Assembly: GCA_030704615.1 (NCBI GenBank)
Contig: CM060732.1
Location: 49,643,053-49,707,052 of the forward strand
Length of the DNA: 64,000 nt
DNA from: Takakia lepidozioides
Lineage: Eukaryota > Streptophyta > Takakiopsida > Takakiales > Takakiaceae
Direction: 5' to 3'
Part shown: positions 10,867-22,545 of the stretch, piece by piece
Numbering within the stretch: the stretch's first letter is position 1
Layout of the letters: each line of letters starts with the position of its first letter
The notes under the pieces: generated by a model
The model's input: only the letters and a program-made list of their open reading frames with translations
Told to the model about the DNA's origin: nothing
Databases searched by the model: none
Position numbers and translations under genes: made by a program

Positions 10867-12712
10867 TAAGAAAACCATGCTTTGTCGCGTTATTAGACCT
10901 GCCTTGGAGTACGGATCTGCAATATGGGTTGATAACTCCAACCAGGCTAAGTCTCTAGAATCCATTCAAGTGGGGGTGCTTAAGGAGGGTATGTCAGCAT
11001 GCTCCAAAACAGCCAATGTGGCTGTTCGGGGTGAGTTTGGCATTCCGTCCTTAAGCTCCCGACGAGATTAATTCAAGGTCAGATGGTGGGGTCAGCTGCA
11101 ACATATGCCCAACACCAGATATCGTAAGTTAATCGACTATATCTTGGAAACAGGACCGCCCTGTCAAACAGGCTAAGTCCTGGCAGAAGAGAGTAGAAGA
11201 GATTCTCAAGGACCTGGACCTGGATCTGCAAGTCTTGACCCTGCTGGATAAATCTGACTTAGAGGCTGTAGTGTCCAAAGCCATGTCTGTTGCCATGAGA
11301 TTGTCTGATGAAAATGAAGTTAGGCAGAAAAACTTCCCTGAACTTGTTTCCAGTCAGTGACATGGGGGAGGACATCTTGGATGACCTCAAGGGTCTACCC
11401 ACTCTCGGCACTAGACTGAAATTTAAACTCAGGGCAGGAATCCTACCTTTGAACAGCAAACAGAAGCAGAGAGGAAAGGGAGAGTGCAATTGCCCGTTGT
11501 GTGGGCAATCTGAAGACAGTATTCATTTTCTGATACACTGTCCGGGGTTCTCTCACCAAAGAGACGCTCTCTTCAAATCTATCAAGGGAATTGTGCCTGT
11601 ACCCCTGTTTACCAACTTTGAAAGTCTCGAGGCTGAGCCAAAAGCCCAGGCCCTCCTGAGGCCTAGTTTTTGGGCAAATCACACACAGCAGATTGATGCT
11701 TGTGTGAAGGGATTTCTAGAGGATATCTGGAAAACCCGGATTAATTCTATATATGAAGGTAAGTCTTACTACCAACGTCAGCCCCTGACAGAGGTAGGTT
11801 CTGTCCCTTTTGTTCCCGCTCAAACTGGGCGCGGGGTCAATGGCCACAAGGCTACGGCAAACAACGTCTTATGAGTACAATCTCTCTTCAAGGTCAGATG
11901 GTGGAGTCAGTTGAATTGCATGCCTGATACCAGATATCCTAAGATAATCGACGCTATTTCTTGGAAGCAAGACCGTCCTGTTAAACACGCCAAGTCTTTT
12001 AACTATCTGAATATTAGTCCCGAAGAATCGAGTCCAAAGCCATGTCTGATGCCCAAAGACTTGTCCAATGAAAATGAAGTTAGGCATAAAACTTCCCTGA
12101 ACTTGTTTCCAGTCTGTGACATGGGCGAGGGCCTTAAGGGTAATCTCAAGGCCTACCTATCCTCTGCACTAGACTGAAATTTAAACTCAGGGTGGGAAGC
12201 CTACCTTTGAACAATAAACAGATGCAGAGAGGAAGATTGTCATTGCCCCATGTGCAGGCAGCCTGAAGACAATATCCCTTTTCTGATACATTGTCCGGGA
12301 TATTCTCACCAGAGAGTGACCCTCTTCAGGACCATCAAGAACATTGTCCATGAACCTCTGTTCACCAAATTTCATAATGTTGAGGCTGATCCTAAAGCCC
12401 TGGCCCTGTTGGGGTCTAATAGCTGGGCAGCTCACACACAGCAAGTTGATGCTTGTGTGAAGAGCTTCCTTGAGGATATCTGGGAAACCCAAACTAATTG
12501 TCTCTATCAAGGTAAGTTTTCCGCTCAAACTGGGCGCGGGGTCAATGGCCACAAGGCTACGGCAAACAACGTCTTATGAGTACATTCTATCAAGGTAAGT
12601 CTCTCTACCGGAGTGAGCCCTCACAAAGGTAGTATCTGTTCCCTTTTATTCTGCCCAAACTGGGCACAGGGTCTATGGCCACAAGGCTACTGCAAACAAC
12701 GTCTTAAGAGTA

Positions 12713-12750
<38 letters not shown>

Positions 12751-14200
12751 TTATCCTGTGGCTACGGCAAACAACATCCTTCACTTTTTTTCCTTTTGTT
12801 GTGATCCTCCCTCCTCATAGTTGCCTCACGAATTAATCTCTGCTCAAGATATTCTCACTTTATCCTGTCCCATACCCGACGGAATGATTCCAAAGCGTCA
12901 ACAAAATAGGAGACATAATGCACACATACCTGCAACCACTTCTGTCATGAGAGCACTGGTGTTTGTCTGCACATCATGAGGCATTTCGGGGCAAGGAGGA
13001 TGTCCCTTGCTCAGTCTAAGAAGACCTCCCAGAATGTCTGCAACGATGGTGGAAGCTGACATACGGTCACAAGAAGCAGTATGCACCCTTAGAATCATGA
13101 GGGACCGATTGTGTGGAAGATGATAGACACGCACAATGAACATCTGCACTGGGTCCAGGCAGTGGTCATGCTCCAGCCAAAGATTTGTGTTCAATTCATC
13201 CTCTACAAGTGTTAGCCATCCCCTCTCTTCCTCATCAGCCTGAATTGAGATTTCTGGGTTGGAGAATGGGCCCTCAATTTGCTCTTGAACAGATGAAGCA
13301 TCAACACTATTCTCAGCTGCAACTTTTTCTTGCAATCTCAGCTCCGATGAGCTATTCTGGAATGGGATATGGGCAGCTGCCTGTGAAACGGTTTCATTTT
13401 CCTGTTCTTCATATCCAACCTGACATGAGACTTCTCCATTCATTACCATCTCCTTCCCTTGTTTCCGGGAGCCACTGCATATCTGTCTGACATGACTTTG
13501 ATCATCATCGCCGCTTGCATTCCCACTGACTGCAAGCTTTGAATTCTCATTCAATTGATCAGCATTGATTGTACCATCATCCTGATTGGTAGCCATGGCA
13601 GTTGCATCCAAAACCTCAACTTTCACACAAGGCTTGCTACAAACTTGGAAAGCAGGCCTTCCATGAATCCACACAAGCTGAGAGCGCAGACGGGGGTGTT
13701 TGATCTGCAACCAGCATTCCCAGGTCAATTCTATGTGGAACATCAGGGCATGGCACGACCTTACGATCTCATCTGCAACTCCGTGAGGCTGCATCATATC
13801 TGGGCTGTACATTAAGAACCGCTCAATGACTAGAACGATAACAATGCCATACATTGTACTACAAGACTCTTCAGTTGTTTGTTACGGATTACTCCAATCT
13901 CTTACTGACCTGGGCCATGTCAATCGCGAGCTGGAGGTTTGAACAGTCAAGAGGACGAGAGAAAAGAAATCCCAAAACAGTAATGCCAGTTCCCCCTGCT
14001 ACGGACCGGCACCAATTGTGTTCCGTGTCGCCCATCATCCGCTCATAGGGTCCTTGCAGCACTGTCTCCTGTCCTGCTTCTGTATCTGCGCTCGCGCTTC
14101 CATGGCTGACATCTTCACATGCTGAAAAGGCAGCCATGGGCGCCGCGTCCAGCAGCTGCTCCCGAGGAATCAACGTCTCCACCGTCATAGTGCGCTGCAT
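9057..14200 (-). CDS. Condensation-domain / HXXXD-acyltransferase-like protein (five exons)
   Basis: Exons 14200-13910, 13704-12930, 10668-10439, 9875-9710 and 9517-9057 join in phase to 1923 nt (640 aa plus TAG), all with GT..AG borders. The protein resembles plant proteins of the condensation-domain/alcohol acetyltransferase superfamily. It begins after a short leader with MGDTEHNWCRSVAGGTGITV (end of exon 1) and has an active-site-like HTASCDR near residue 305. Exon 3 carries NKPFWAHGIDLLGYSLGSRR, exon 4 YGAMCAAGLKAA and exon 5 GFYNSALMNTH. No carrier or adenylation domain is visible, so the substrate is unknown. Exon 2 holds an acidic, low-complexity insertion of roughly 130 residues before the HTASCD motif. 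An alternative start is the Met at 14188. Intron 2 (10669-12929) contains two LINE fragments in the opposite orientation. Confidence 0.82.
10828..11882 (+). mobile_element. Non-LTR retrotransposon (LINE) 3' part, copy 1
   Basis: This copy begins after a (CT)n run at 10828-10861. Frames read KTMLCRVIRPALEYGSAIWV, then KSLESIQVGVLKEG, and end with a reverse-transcriptase-associated zinc-binding segment CPLCGQSEDSIHFLIHCPG (about 11495-11550). These are typical of the RT C-terminal region of LINEs. Stops and frame changes (for example near 11069) show that it is dead. It ends in the dispersed tail repeat at 11811-11882 and lies antisense in intron 2 of the condensation-like gene. Confidence 0.85.
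11885..12590 (+). mobile_element. LINE 3' part, copy 2 (tandem to copy 1)
   Basis: This second, shorter copy of the same LINE end restarts at ggtcagatggtggagtcag (about 11891), matching 11079 in copy 1. It encodes the equivalents of LIHCPGYSHQRVTLF and AHTQQVDACVKSFLEDIW, with frame breaks. It finishes with the same tail repeat at about 12519-12590. Confidence 0.82.
12645..12780 (+). repeat. LINE-tail repeat plus (CT)n microsatellite
   Basis: A third copy of the tail unit (gcccaaactgggcacaggg through gtcttaagagtacattctct) is followed by a (CT)n run at about 12717-12747. A partial copy, ggctacggcaaacaacatcc, lies at 12761-12780. No coding part of a LINE precedes this copy. Confidence 0.75.
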
Positions 14201-15500
14201 CAGAAATCAAGCAGTTTTGAGCTTCACAGAGCAAACAAACTCTCCAAATCTGTTACACAGGATTCCATAGAGTAAAAAAGGGACCTCCTTGGGATACACT
14301 TGCCGAACACATCAACTCACGAATGCAGTGCCTTGCAATCAACCAGCATTGCACAAATTTCAAAAGAAAAGAATTTTTGTACGATCATCCCAAGAAAACG
14401 CAACCACACACTAGACAGGGCGGGCTGGAGGAATCACAGCTACGAAAAAAGAGATATATTCGACAATGGTCATCCTAGAGGGGAAGAATTCACTACCTTC
14501 GGCAGCTCTGGCTTCGGTGGAAACCCTCCCGACTCCAAAAAATATTTCCAAAGGTGGGACCCTGAATGCGAAGATGGAGCCTGATGAACTCAAAGTATCA
14601 CAGAAGCATCCTAAGCTTGGGATCCAGAATGGTCCAATGAAAGAATAACCGCACGAAGTACCCAAAAGCACAAACAACACCGAAACGATTCCCTCGACAG
14701 CCTTCACATCGAAAGCTCAAACACGAGCTTCTATAGAATCGCATCACGCTTCCTCCCCCCCGCCATCGCACGAATCTCTCCTGCGAGAAAGCAAACTCCA
14801 CGCGGGCGACAGAGACGACGGCCCCAACGTTTTACACCCGTCCGATCAAAACCAGATCGTATACGTGGAATCTCATCACCCGTCCGATCCCTTTCACGGC
14901 CCAGATCAGTTACCCGTTCGCGGCGTGATCTTTTACGTTTCCATTACGTTTCTCTGGGTATTTCGAATTCCAACGGTGAGGATCGGTAGATATTTGAATC
15001 TAACGGTGAAGGGAAGACCTTGACTGGAAAGAATATGGAGACCGTTATCCGATGGAGATGCTGCAAGTCCAATGGATAAAACATATTGATGTACTCTTAT
15101 CCTGAGGAAATCCCTATCCGAACGGGTTCCCACTATCTGGCCGTGTAAAACGGACTTATCTCGGTGAGGATATTTTGGGTGGGCAGGATGGGCAGATTGG
15201 GCAGCCTTGAATAAATAAAACTTCTTTGGGAACGTTGAGAGAGAGAGAGAGAGAGACGTCGATTTTGTAACTACCTCGGCTGCTTTTGCTTCAGCACGGA
15301 TCAGACTAAGATCAGACTAAGTTGAGGAATCCACCGATTTCCGAGGGGAGGAATCGTGTGAGAGAGAAGAAGAAGATGGTATACAAGAATCCTTTTGAGA
15401 AATTTCACGGTAGTGCGTGAGATAGAGGCAAAGAGATTGAGGTTGGAGTAACACACACATAAAAAAAAATTCGTAGAGAAGGTGGGGGTGTGAGAGAAAG
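14201..15500. promoter_or_regulatory. Divergent intergenic region, condensation-like gene / CFAP298
   Basis: About 1.3 kb separates the two divergent start codons, so both promoters and 5' UTRs lie here. A (GA)n run at about 15237-15256 and a GA-rich stretch at 15355-15500 precede the CFAP298 ATG, which suggests a purine-rich leader. No gene could be supported inside; the open frame at 14300-14584 is unassigned. Confidence 0.45.
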
Positions 15501-17298
15501 ATGGTGCTGCTGCACCTGAAGCAAAATGCGGACCGGCAATTTTTGTACGAAGCAGCAAGCACGAGTTGCGTTGATGATGTTGTGCGGGAGCTGGTGGCTG
15601 TACACAATTTGCAGTTGCGTATTTTTAATCTGAAGCAAACAGGCAACGATCTCGCTCTTTATGGACCTTCCAAGCCGCCCCGTGACGATGATGAAGATGA
15701 TAGTGACGATGATGAGCAAGCCCAAAACAAGAAACCGAGAGGCCCTTTTTACAATCGGGACCCCTCGTCTCGCCGCACAGGCGAAGGTCTGGCACCTTTA
15801 TGCTTCAATGTGTTATGGGGTTATTGACACTTGTGTTTCCAGTTGTCGAACTCAATGTGCACTGTTGCAAAAAGGTGGTTTCGCTTTGTAGTTCCGAAGC
15901 TATGGATTCGGTAAGTGTGTAAAGTACGCAATGCATTGTTCATGCTCTGATGATATATCTTGTAGTCTTGGTACACAATCCAGGGGATCGATAAACATCT
16001 TTTGTGCGTGACATTGTGACAGCTTGTGATCCTGAAGTAGCCAAGGTGCTAACAAAAGCAGTGGAGGATGCTAACACTTGTGCTTCCAAGGTGTGTGTGT
16101 GTGTCTCTCTCTCTCTCTCTCTCTCTCTCGCTCTCTCTCTCGCAAGCTATGATTGATGTGAATGCCATTTCGTTTTGTGAACCGCTCAAAGCTGCATGAC
16201 GAAACCAAGTTTGGGATCAATGGTTGGCGGAGGGAGGAACAGGACCAGGTAATGTATAAACTTCCATTGACGGTGGCAATGTTGAAAGAGGCCATCCACA
16301 CCATCCGTGGGGCGGTGATGATATGTTATTCTATGGGCCTCCCTTCCCACGATCCCGTGCAACAAGAAATTATTGGCACATCCACAGGTTTGTTCTCTCT
16401 TTCAACTCTCAATACTGTGTGCACATTTCGTACAGCGCATCCCGTACTGATAAATACGTATTGGCTCCCAAAATGAAAGGATTTACAAGCAATCATCCGT
16501 TGTGATATGTCTGCACAGCCAAGGAGACATTGGACCCCGACACTGCGCATATGTGGTGGGCAGGCAAAGAGATGATGCGAGACAAGTGTTTACGTGAAAT
16601 TGTTGGCAACAATGAGAAGACTAAGGTACCTGTAATTCACAATCTAGTAAGAGACACAAGTTGAAGTTGAGTAATCCATAACAAGCAGCTGAAGAACACC
16701 ACGCAATGTAGTCAACCTCACACTACACTCCCCACGGTCGATTGATGTACTCTCTAACGCAAGCCTTGCGATGTGGCAGGTCATAGTGAAGCTGCAAAGC
16801 AAAGGACAAGGGTGTCCGCAAAGAGAACCGGTAATTGTTGTGATGGTTGTTCTTAGTACTCGTTTGGGTTTGTCCTTTGTGTTGCATTGATGTCAGATGT
16901 GCCGCTCATGAACTGGTCCTCCCGTAGCGCATAAAACCTTCATATCATAGGTAAACTGTGTTCTCTTGGGTGTGAGCAGCCTATAGATGAAGAAACTCAC
17001 AAGGCAATGATGTCCTGGTATTTCAAGCAGCAAGAACAGCAAAAGGTGGGTGGTGCACTTCCCAAGGTTCCTGTTTGTTTACTTGTTTCTTCTCATAATA
17101 ACAGTTTATGCATAGGGGTGGGCGTCTGCTACAAGGTGAAGTGGGCGATGAAATAGAGGCTGATGTGAGTCAATGGTGGAGTGGACTTGGCAGGCTTTAG
17201 CTCAAGATGAGGATGACGCATATACAAACGCAAAATGGGCGAATCCCAAAGCTCTCAAATCCTACTTGAATGGCATGGACAACCTTAAAACGCGATGA
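15501..17298 (+). CDS. CFAP298: Cilia- and flagella-associated protein 298 (seven exons)
   Basis: Exons 15501-15786, 16023-16090, 16243-16387, 16519-16625, 16780-16830, 16980-17045 and 17194-17298 join in phase to 828 nt (275 aa plus TGA). Family landmarks appear in order: the N-terminus MVLLHLKQN, RGAVMICYSMGLPSHDP in exon 3, MWWAGKEMM and VGNNEKTK in exon 4, KGQGCPQREP in exon 5, and DEDDAYTNAKWANP at the end. CFAP298 (C21orf59/Kurly) is needed for outer dynein arm assembly and ciliary motility. Length is close to the animal protein, about 290 aa. An acidic insert, RDDDEDDSDDDE, lies late in exon 1. Intron 2 contains a (CT)n run at about 16101-16142. In a plant it should act in sperm flagella. 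Confidence 0.93.
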
Positions 17299-19980
17299 AG
17301 TAGATTCTTTCACTACTCCTCGAACCAATATGCGTTGACTGTAGCAAGCATGAATGTAACCTTCGTTGTTTCACTGAGCACGACAACCTAGTCCCAGAAT
17401 GCCAGCAGTGCCGCTCCCAAAACACTGTCACCCCATCTGGAGTTATGTACACTCCCTTCCGTCCCATGTAACTCTCCAGAGAGGGTGGGAGAGATTTGAC
17501 ATGCCGGAAACCGGCGTACCATCCTTCAGGGATTGCATGTGTGCATTAAGTTCTTGCACTATTCCTAGTGTTCTCCCTATCAAAATTGGATATTCAAGTC
17601 TTAACTTCGAAGATGGGGCCAGGAATAATAGCTAGGGGAAGGGCAATTATTCTTCTATATTCATGCTCTGCCATCAGCCTGACCCCTGCATATCTTGCAA
17701 CCTGCACAAACTTTTATGTAGTCATGATCACGAGGACGCACTGGGCCTTCTCCGACTTGTTTATGGCAGACCCATGGTTGTTTAGGGGTACAGTACTAGT
17801 ACAGTTCATGCTCTTCCAATTCGTGAAGATACTTAGCAATTCCAGTTTATCGTACTGGAGTCGACTGATCCAACAAAAGTGGCAGCAATGCCTCCCATGG
17901 TTGGGCACGGCAGCAAATCCCACCCCCAATACAAGTCTCACAAGTCTCAAGCTAATGTGAGCTACTTGGTCAAGTTAGAGCTCTCATTTTTCACTTCACC
18001 GATGACAGTACGAGTAGGGTCCAGCACTCTTCAGTGGCGGCCCAATATGTATACTTTTTCTTTACTTGAGTCCAGACAAATTATATAGAAATGAAAAGCA
18101 GCGACGCAGGGCCTAAAAGCTCTGCTCCCGTTGTGATTGTGCAAGCACACACGATCTCTCTTCTCCCTCTCCCCTACTTTTGCTTCCTAGTCTCTGGCAA
18201 CACGAAATTGGACAGCCGCCTCAGAGCCGTCCAGATATATTATACCGGGAAGGGGCACGCTTCTCTAGAACCGTCACATGCCTCCTGTCCTGTTTCTTGC
18301 AAACATGACATAACTTATCTAACTGCACACCACCCACATACCCCAGCCCATTCCCTACCATTCGCAAATAAATTTTTGTTTGGAGAAAGGTACCTGATGA
18401 TCAAGTGATTATATTGAAATACCGCTACTTCCCAAAGACAATGAGCTCATTGGTGACACACGCCAGTCTGAGAGAAGAGACACAAATGCAACAGCCTCAC
18501 AAAGGCCAATCTCGGAAAATCTGCTAACGTGCAAACAGACAAAGCTCCACATAAATCCAGTGAAGATTGGTCAACCCCAAGTAAGATTTTATGGGAGCAT
18601 TTGTCCTCTCTATTTGTCTTCTACTATTAAAGCACTTCACACATTATGCGCCTCCCCATTCGGACTCAGACATCCCCCATGAATGAAATGGAAGCCAGGA
18701 GCAAGGCACTCTTGCGATTCTCCTCCTTGTCCGCCATAGCCCGCACCTTCCAACCAAGGAGACGACGACCGGTAACGACATCCATCCAATTCCAGTGGAT
18801 GTTCATCCACTCGATCCAAGGAAGGCATTGACCGGGTCTTCCGGTGGGCCTCACCGGAGACCACGGGGAGGCGGGACCCCCATTCGAAAAGTTTGCGTAA
18901 CGTGGCAGCACCACATCAAACCGGGACCCATCATCATCATGCCCATCATCGTCACGCAGATGTCGCATCATGGCAGGCGTGCAACGAATGAAGGACGGAT
19001 GCCTCACTATTCATCCATTTCAAACTGACAGAGTCTGGACGGACCTCGTGCGCCCCGCTGGCGCCAGGTCATTCCAATCTCATAATCTGACCACTGCAAT
19101 TAAATACGCGCTGGCACCTCTAGAAAACAGGTCCACGATGGCTGGCCGCAACCTCTAGTGCATCTCTCCTGTTTTGGCAAAAAATTGGAAAAAAAATGCC
19201 TTCATTTTTTGGAGCCTAAGAAGAAAGGAGCCTTTGGCAAAAAATTCTCCAGCAAAAAAACTCTGATTACCTATGGTATCCGGGCCTCCAGCGAGTAGGA
19301 GATTGACAGCTGTCTCATATTAGTCCCATAATCTAGACAGAACTTGGTGTTCCAATAAGTTGAATGATATAACCTGTAAATACCAGTGTTGTGTGAATGT
19401 TTGATTCACATAGTACATGTGGATCTGCCGGAGGTCAAAAAATGTACTTTCCGCCGAGTTACGAACTGCCGGATATGAAGAGGTGATATAACCACCAGTA
19501 CTGGTTGAGAAGCATATTTTTCTTGTTGATCTAGTCTGCAACTAAGTGGCCCAACAAGGCAGGTTATGAACCCTTTTATCCGGAAATTAGAACCAGGGTC
19601 ATAATCTGAATAATAACCTGCGATTGTTCACTCATAGATGATGAGGCAGGTCGCTGGCCCTCTCTTTTTTTATTTTACATATTTTTAATAATTTTGTTGC
19701 CAAGGAACTTCCTCTCTTTTTCTTTTTTTCTTAATAAGGGTATTTTTCAATATTATATCATTTTAGATTGGATATTTTTATTTCTTTAAAAGAAACTGGG
19801 CTCCTGCTCTATGCCTTGGTGTTGTTCTTTTCTGCCATGGCCGTGGCTGTTAGAGATAGTTTCCTTTCTTGTCTTTTCTCTTGGTTTTGGGTGGCTCTCC
19901 CCACCGTTGTAAGCTCCAAATCCCTAGAATCGGAGGACCACAACACAAATTCGTAGTTAGACATATGTAACCGGCTGAAT
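17299..19980. other. Gene-poor region downstream of CFAP298
   Basis: No gene could be supported in these 2.7 kb. Frames at 17568-17960 (both strands) and 18637-19007 (-) look partly protein-like but match nothing I recognise. The stretch 19660-19760 is T-rich. Transposon relics worn past recognition are the most likely content. Confidence 0.35.
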
Positions 19981-19987
19981 ATCCGTG

Positions 19988-20011
19988 CAACACTAGTAAT
20001 TACTAGTGTTG
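19988..20011. repeat. Perfect 24-bp palindrome, hAT-like termini head to head
   Basis: The 24 bases from 19988 to 20011 equal their own reverse complement. Each half reads outward as tactagtgttg. The right half continues ggcgggtattac, which resembles the terminal repeat of the hAT element ending at 40555 (cagtgttggccgggtat). The left half continues, on the minus strand, as cacgg. This fits two transposon ends abutting, or a footprint. Confidence 0.6.
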
Positions 20012-20339
20012 GGCGGGTATTACATTTTGGGCATATTGAAGGGTCCGGGTAAGGCATCTTCGTTTAAAGTGGTATAGAGGCGGTTATATATAATGTAGTG
20101 GTTTGAAAATTAAGTCGGTTAGAGGTTATCAATAGAGTGGTCCCAAAAAGGAAAACAACGTATTGACAAAAAGGACATAAGAAAATAGCTTATCACTGCC
20201 AATATGCTTTAATACGGAACAAACCACAACTATGTGTAGTTCTAAAACCCTAAGAAATAATTTATCTTTACATATTTGACCATAAAAGCAAGCAATAAGA
20301 AAACAAACCAACCACATCTATTCTCAAGACAAATGGCTC
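20012..20339. other. Unassigned AT-rich region
   Basis: Apart from the first 40 bases, which continue the hAT-like terminal sequence, I see nothing here that can be named. Confidence 0.35.
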
Positions 20340-20515
20340 CAATGCTATTCCAGCAACCCCACTCAAAGCTCCAGCAATTACTGTTGCATCAGATATGAGC
20401 ATGAGCTAGCAGCCAAGTATTAGAGGGTCCTTGACTACCAATGTACAATTCAATATTGGAATTTCTTGGGTACCTTCTGAATATGCTTCTCAAGCTTTTC
20501 CTGCTCCATTTTCTG
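20340..20515 (-). pseudogene. Possible two-exon remnant, family unknown
   Basis: On the minus strand, ttgcag at about 20516 is followed by KMEQEKLEKHIQK and a GT donor (about 20473). Further on, an AG is followed by VIAGALSGVAGIALEPFV. The two pieces look like neighbouring exons: a charged helix followed by a glycine/alanine-rich, membrane-like segment. No start codon or further exons were found within several hundred bases on either side. The call is tentative and the family is not recognised. Confidence 0.25.
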
Positions 20516-20607
20516 CAACACAATGTAGCGTGTTATAAATCAATGCTCATTTTGTACAAAACTAGAAGTGACAGAAAGGTAGGGAAAAAAGGACGAAGCA
20601 TAGAAAA

Positions 20608-20645
20608 TATGTACTCATAAGACATTTGTTTGATGTAGCCTTTTA
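20608..20645 (-). repeat. LINE-tail repeat copy (diverged)
   Basis: Minus-strand remnant of the dispersed tail unit (tgtactcataagacatttgt, then gtagcc). No LINE coding sequence adjoins it. Confidence 0.55.
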
Positions 20646-21349
20646 GCCCCACAACATGTAATCCATGTCTTTTTCATGACATTTCAAACTGCCTCAATCC
20701 AAATCTCTCTCCACACCTCCTTTTGTCAGATCTGCACTAGAAAACCAGATGTGGATGTGGGGGATTCTAAGTGGCAGTCAGGTCACAGAAAGAAATTGAT
20801 CATATTGAAGTGGTGTAGAGTTAATTTTTGTGCTATCTATTTGATGAATGCAAAAGCCTGAAGTCATACACTACATTGAATACTGTGAAGATCTTACCCA
20901 TGGGTTGCGAAGTGTGCTGCTTATTCACAACACTTGCAAAGAACTTTAGGGCAGAGGTAGACATTCCACCACATCGTGGTCCCTGTAATAAGAATGTAAG
21001 CAACGACTATGACCATACAAGGGTATTTATTGCTGAAAGATCTCAGTGCATTACAAGAATACTCAAGGCACTTCAGATATTGATCAAAGTGAGTGACATT
21101 AATTTGTCTTTTCTTGTAGATCTGGTCTGCTATGTTTGCAAGTATAATTGGCTAGTCCATCTAGATACTAGCTAATCATATGGCCATGATGTGAAGGGCT
21201 CAAATCTCAAAGAATTATGCTTCTTCTATCACATTATGATTAAGCGGCTTTAGTGTGCTAGAAGTGGTTGGACAGTTTATGATGGAGTACTGTGGAGTAT
21301 GTCCATTTTTGGATATATTGTTTGGTGTGACTGAGAGATGTAGCGGCTT
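20646..21349. other. Unassigned region
   Basis: Two short plus-strand frames (20676-20861 and 20828-21175) are present without recognisable domains. No supported gene, RNA or repeat. Confidence 0.3.
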
Positions 21350-22045
21350 GTTTGTTGGCTTTTTTAGAGAGAGTAAAGCGGAGGTTACGAATAGGTTTAG
21401 GTTCGGGAGGGCTTGGAATTGGATGTATTAGCCAGAAAAGGTGCGTATGTGCAGTGTGGATGGGGTGTGTGGGGGGTTCTACTGGGGCTTTGGAGGCCCC
21501 TAGTGGGGCAAAGAGGTCAGCCTCCTCGTTCCCGTTGATTCCGGTATGTAAGCATACTTTAAGAAATTGAATGGGTTGGTTGATTGAGATGGCTAAAGTG
21601 ATGATTGCTGAGATAAGATTACGATCTGGGTGGTGATGGTGGGATGATGGGCTAGCTATGTGGTTTCGGAGGAGAAAGAGCGAAGTTAAGCTGTCTGTAA
21701 AAATGTAGTATGGTGAGGGGTATGCGTGTAGCTAGGAGAGGGCTTCGTAGATGGCCATAAGTTCGGCACGTAGTATGGTTGCGGGGCCCGAAAGTCGGTG
21801 GGCTGTACCAGTGTTAATGGCCGCGTGGTAGACTCTATATCCAGCGCATGAACCAGCTTGGGAGCCATCTGTGTAGTGTGTATGTTCTGAGGGGTATTTT
21901 AAAGAGGTAGGGCCTAGATGAATTGGAGGTACTCCAACATGGGTGATATTGAGTGACAGGATGGGGCGGGGAGGGGTCGGAATCCATGTTTTCTTTGTTT
22001 TTTGTCTGTAGGGGGATGGGGCGTGCAAAGGTGGCATTGAAAGGG
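21350..22045 (-). mobile_element. LINE remnant with RNase H domain
   Basis: Minus-strand frames encode HTHYTDGSQAGSCAGYRVY and ILRAELMAIYEALS (about 21890-21740). After one TAG come IFTDSLTSL (about 21705) and HTGINGNEEADLFA (about 21550-21510). These are the successive signature blocks of the RNase H domain found after the reverse transcriptase in some plant LINEs: DGS, AELxAI, TDS, GxxGNExAD. The internal stop and the lack of reverse transcriptase show a dead 3' fragment. Confidence 0.85.
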
Positions 22046-22339
22046 ATGTAAAGTTAATATTGCTCTTAGTTACGCCGGCATCGGCCGGAGTCTTTCCTCT
22101 CTCTCTTATTTTTATTATTTGATTGTTTTTTAATCTTAAACATATTTTTGGGGAGAAAAAAGACCATATTCAACAAAATTGAGGGTTTCCATCCCCTCAA
22201 AGAAAAACAGAAGAACTTTACGTGACAATTAGGTGACAATTGCTTAGTTCTCAGTTTTTAGATAGCATACTTTGGTTTGGGAGAGATAAAAGCTCTAAAG
22301 CTGTCATTTTTTTTTTTTATTTTTTTTATTTTTTTTAAA
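22046..22339. other. AT-rich spacer with poly(T) run
   Basis: A T-rich stretch at 22309-22336 probably marks the A-rich tail end of the neighbouring minus-strand SINE. Nothing else is identified. Confidence 0.4.
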
Positions 22340-22545
22340 AAGAAACCTGGGAGCTATAGCCCACAATTCAAGCCCTTGAGGAGGGGGGAAAATTAACCAC
22401 CTTTCATTTATGGGCCATGGAGACCTACAGGACAATCAACGCCAGACATACCGTCACGAACCATTGAACAATCCCACACACGGGCAGGGCAGCGGGTTTG
22501 AACCCCGAACCACCAGGGTGACACCTGTGCTATTTTAAGTTTTAA
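22340..22545 (-). repeat. SINE (tRNA-derived), minus strand
   Basis: On the minus strand a Pol III B-box-like sequence, ggggttcaaacccgctg, occurs at about 22485-22501, downstream of an A-box-like tagcacaggtg. The body contains ccatggcccataaatgaaagg and gggcttgaattgtgggctat blocks shared with the copies at 22835-23045 and 30365-30560. It ends against the poly(T) run at 22309-22336, which is its tail. Confidence 0.72.

Noticed and set aside
10828-12747. CT microsatellites as CRISPR-like or other ordered arrays
   Set aside because: They are simple dinucleotide repeats beside LINE tails; no spacer-repeat structure exists anywhere in the window.
16162-16242. In-frame extension upstream of CFAP298 exon 3 (KLHDETKFGINGWRREEQ)
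   Set aside because: It is open in frame, but family comparison places the acceptor at gaacag (exon start 16243), which restores a K-D-Q-V junction equivalent to K-K-Q-V of the animal protein.
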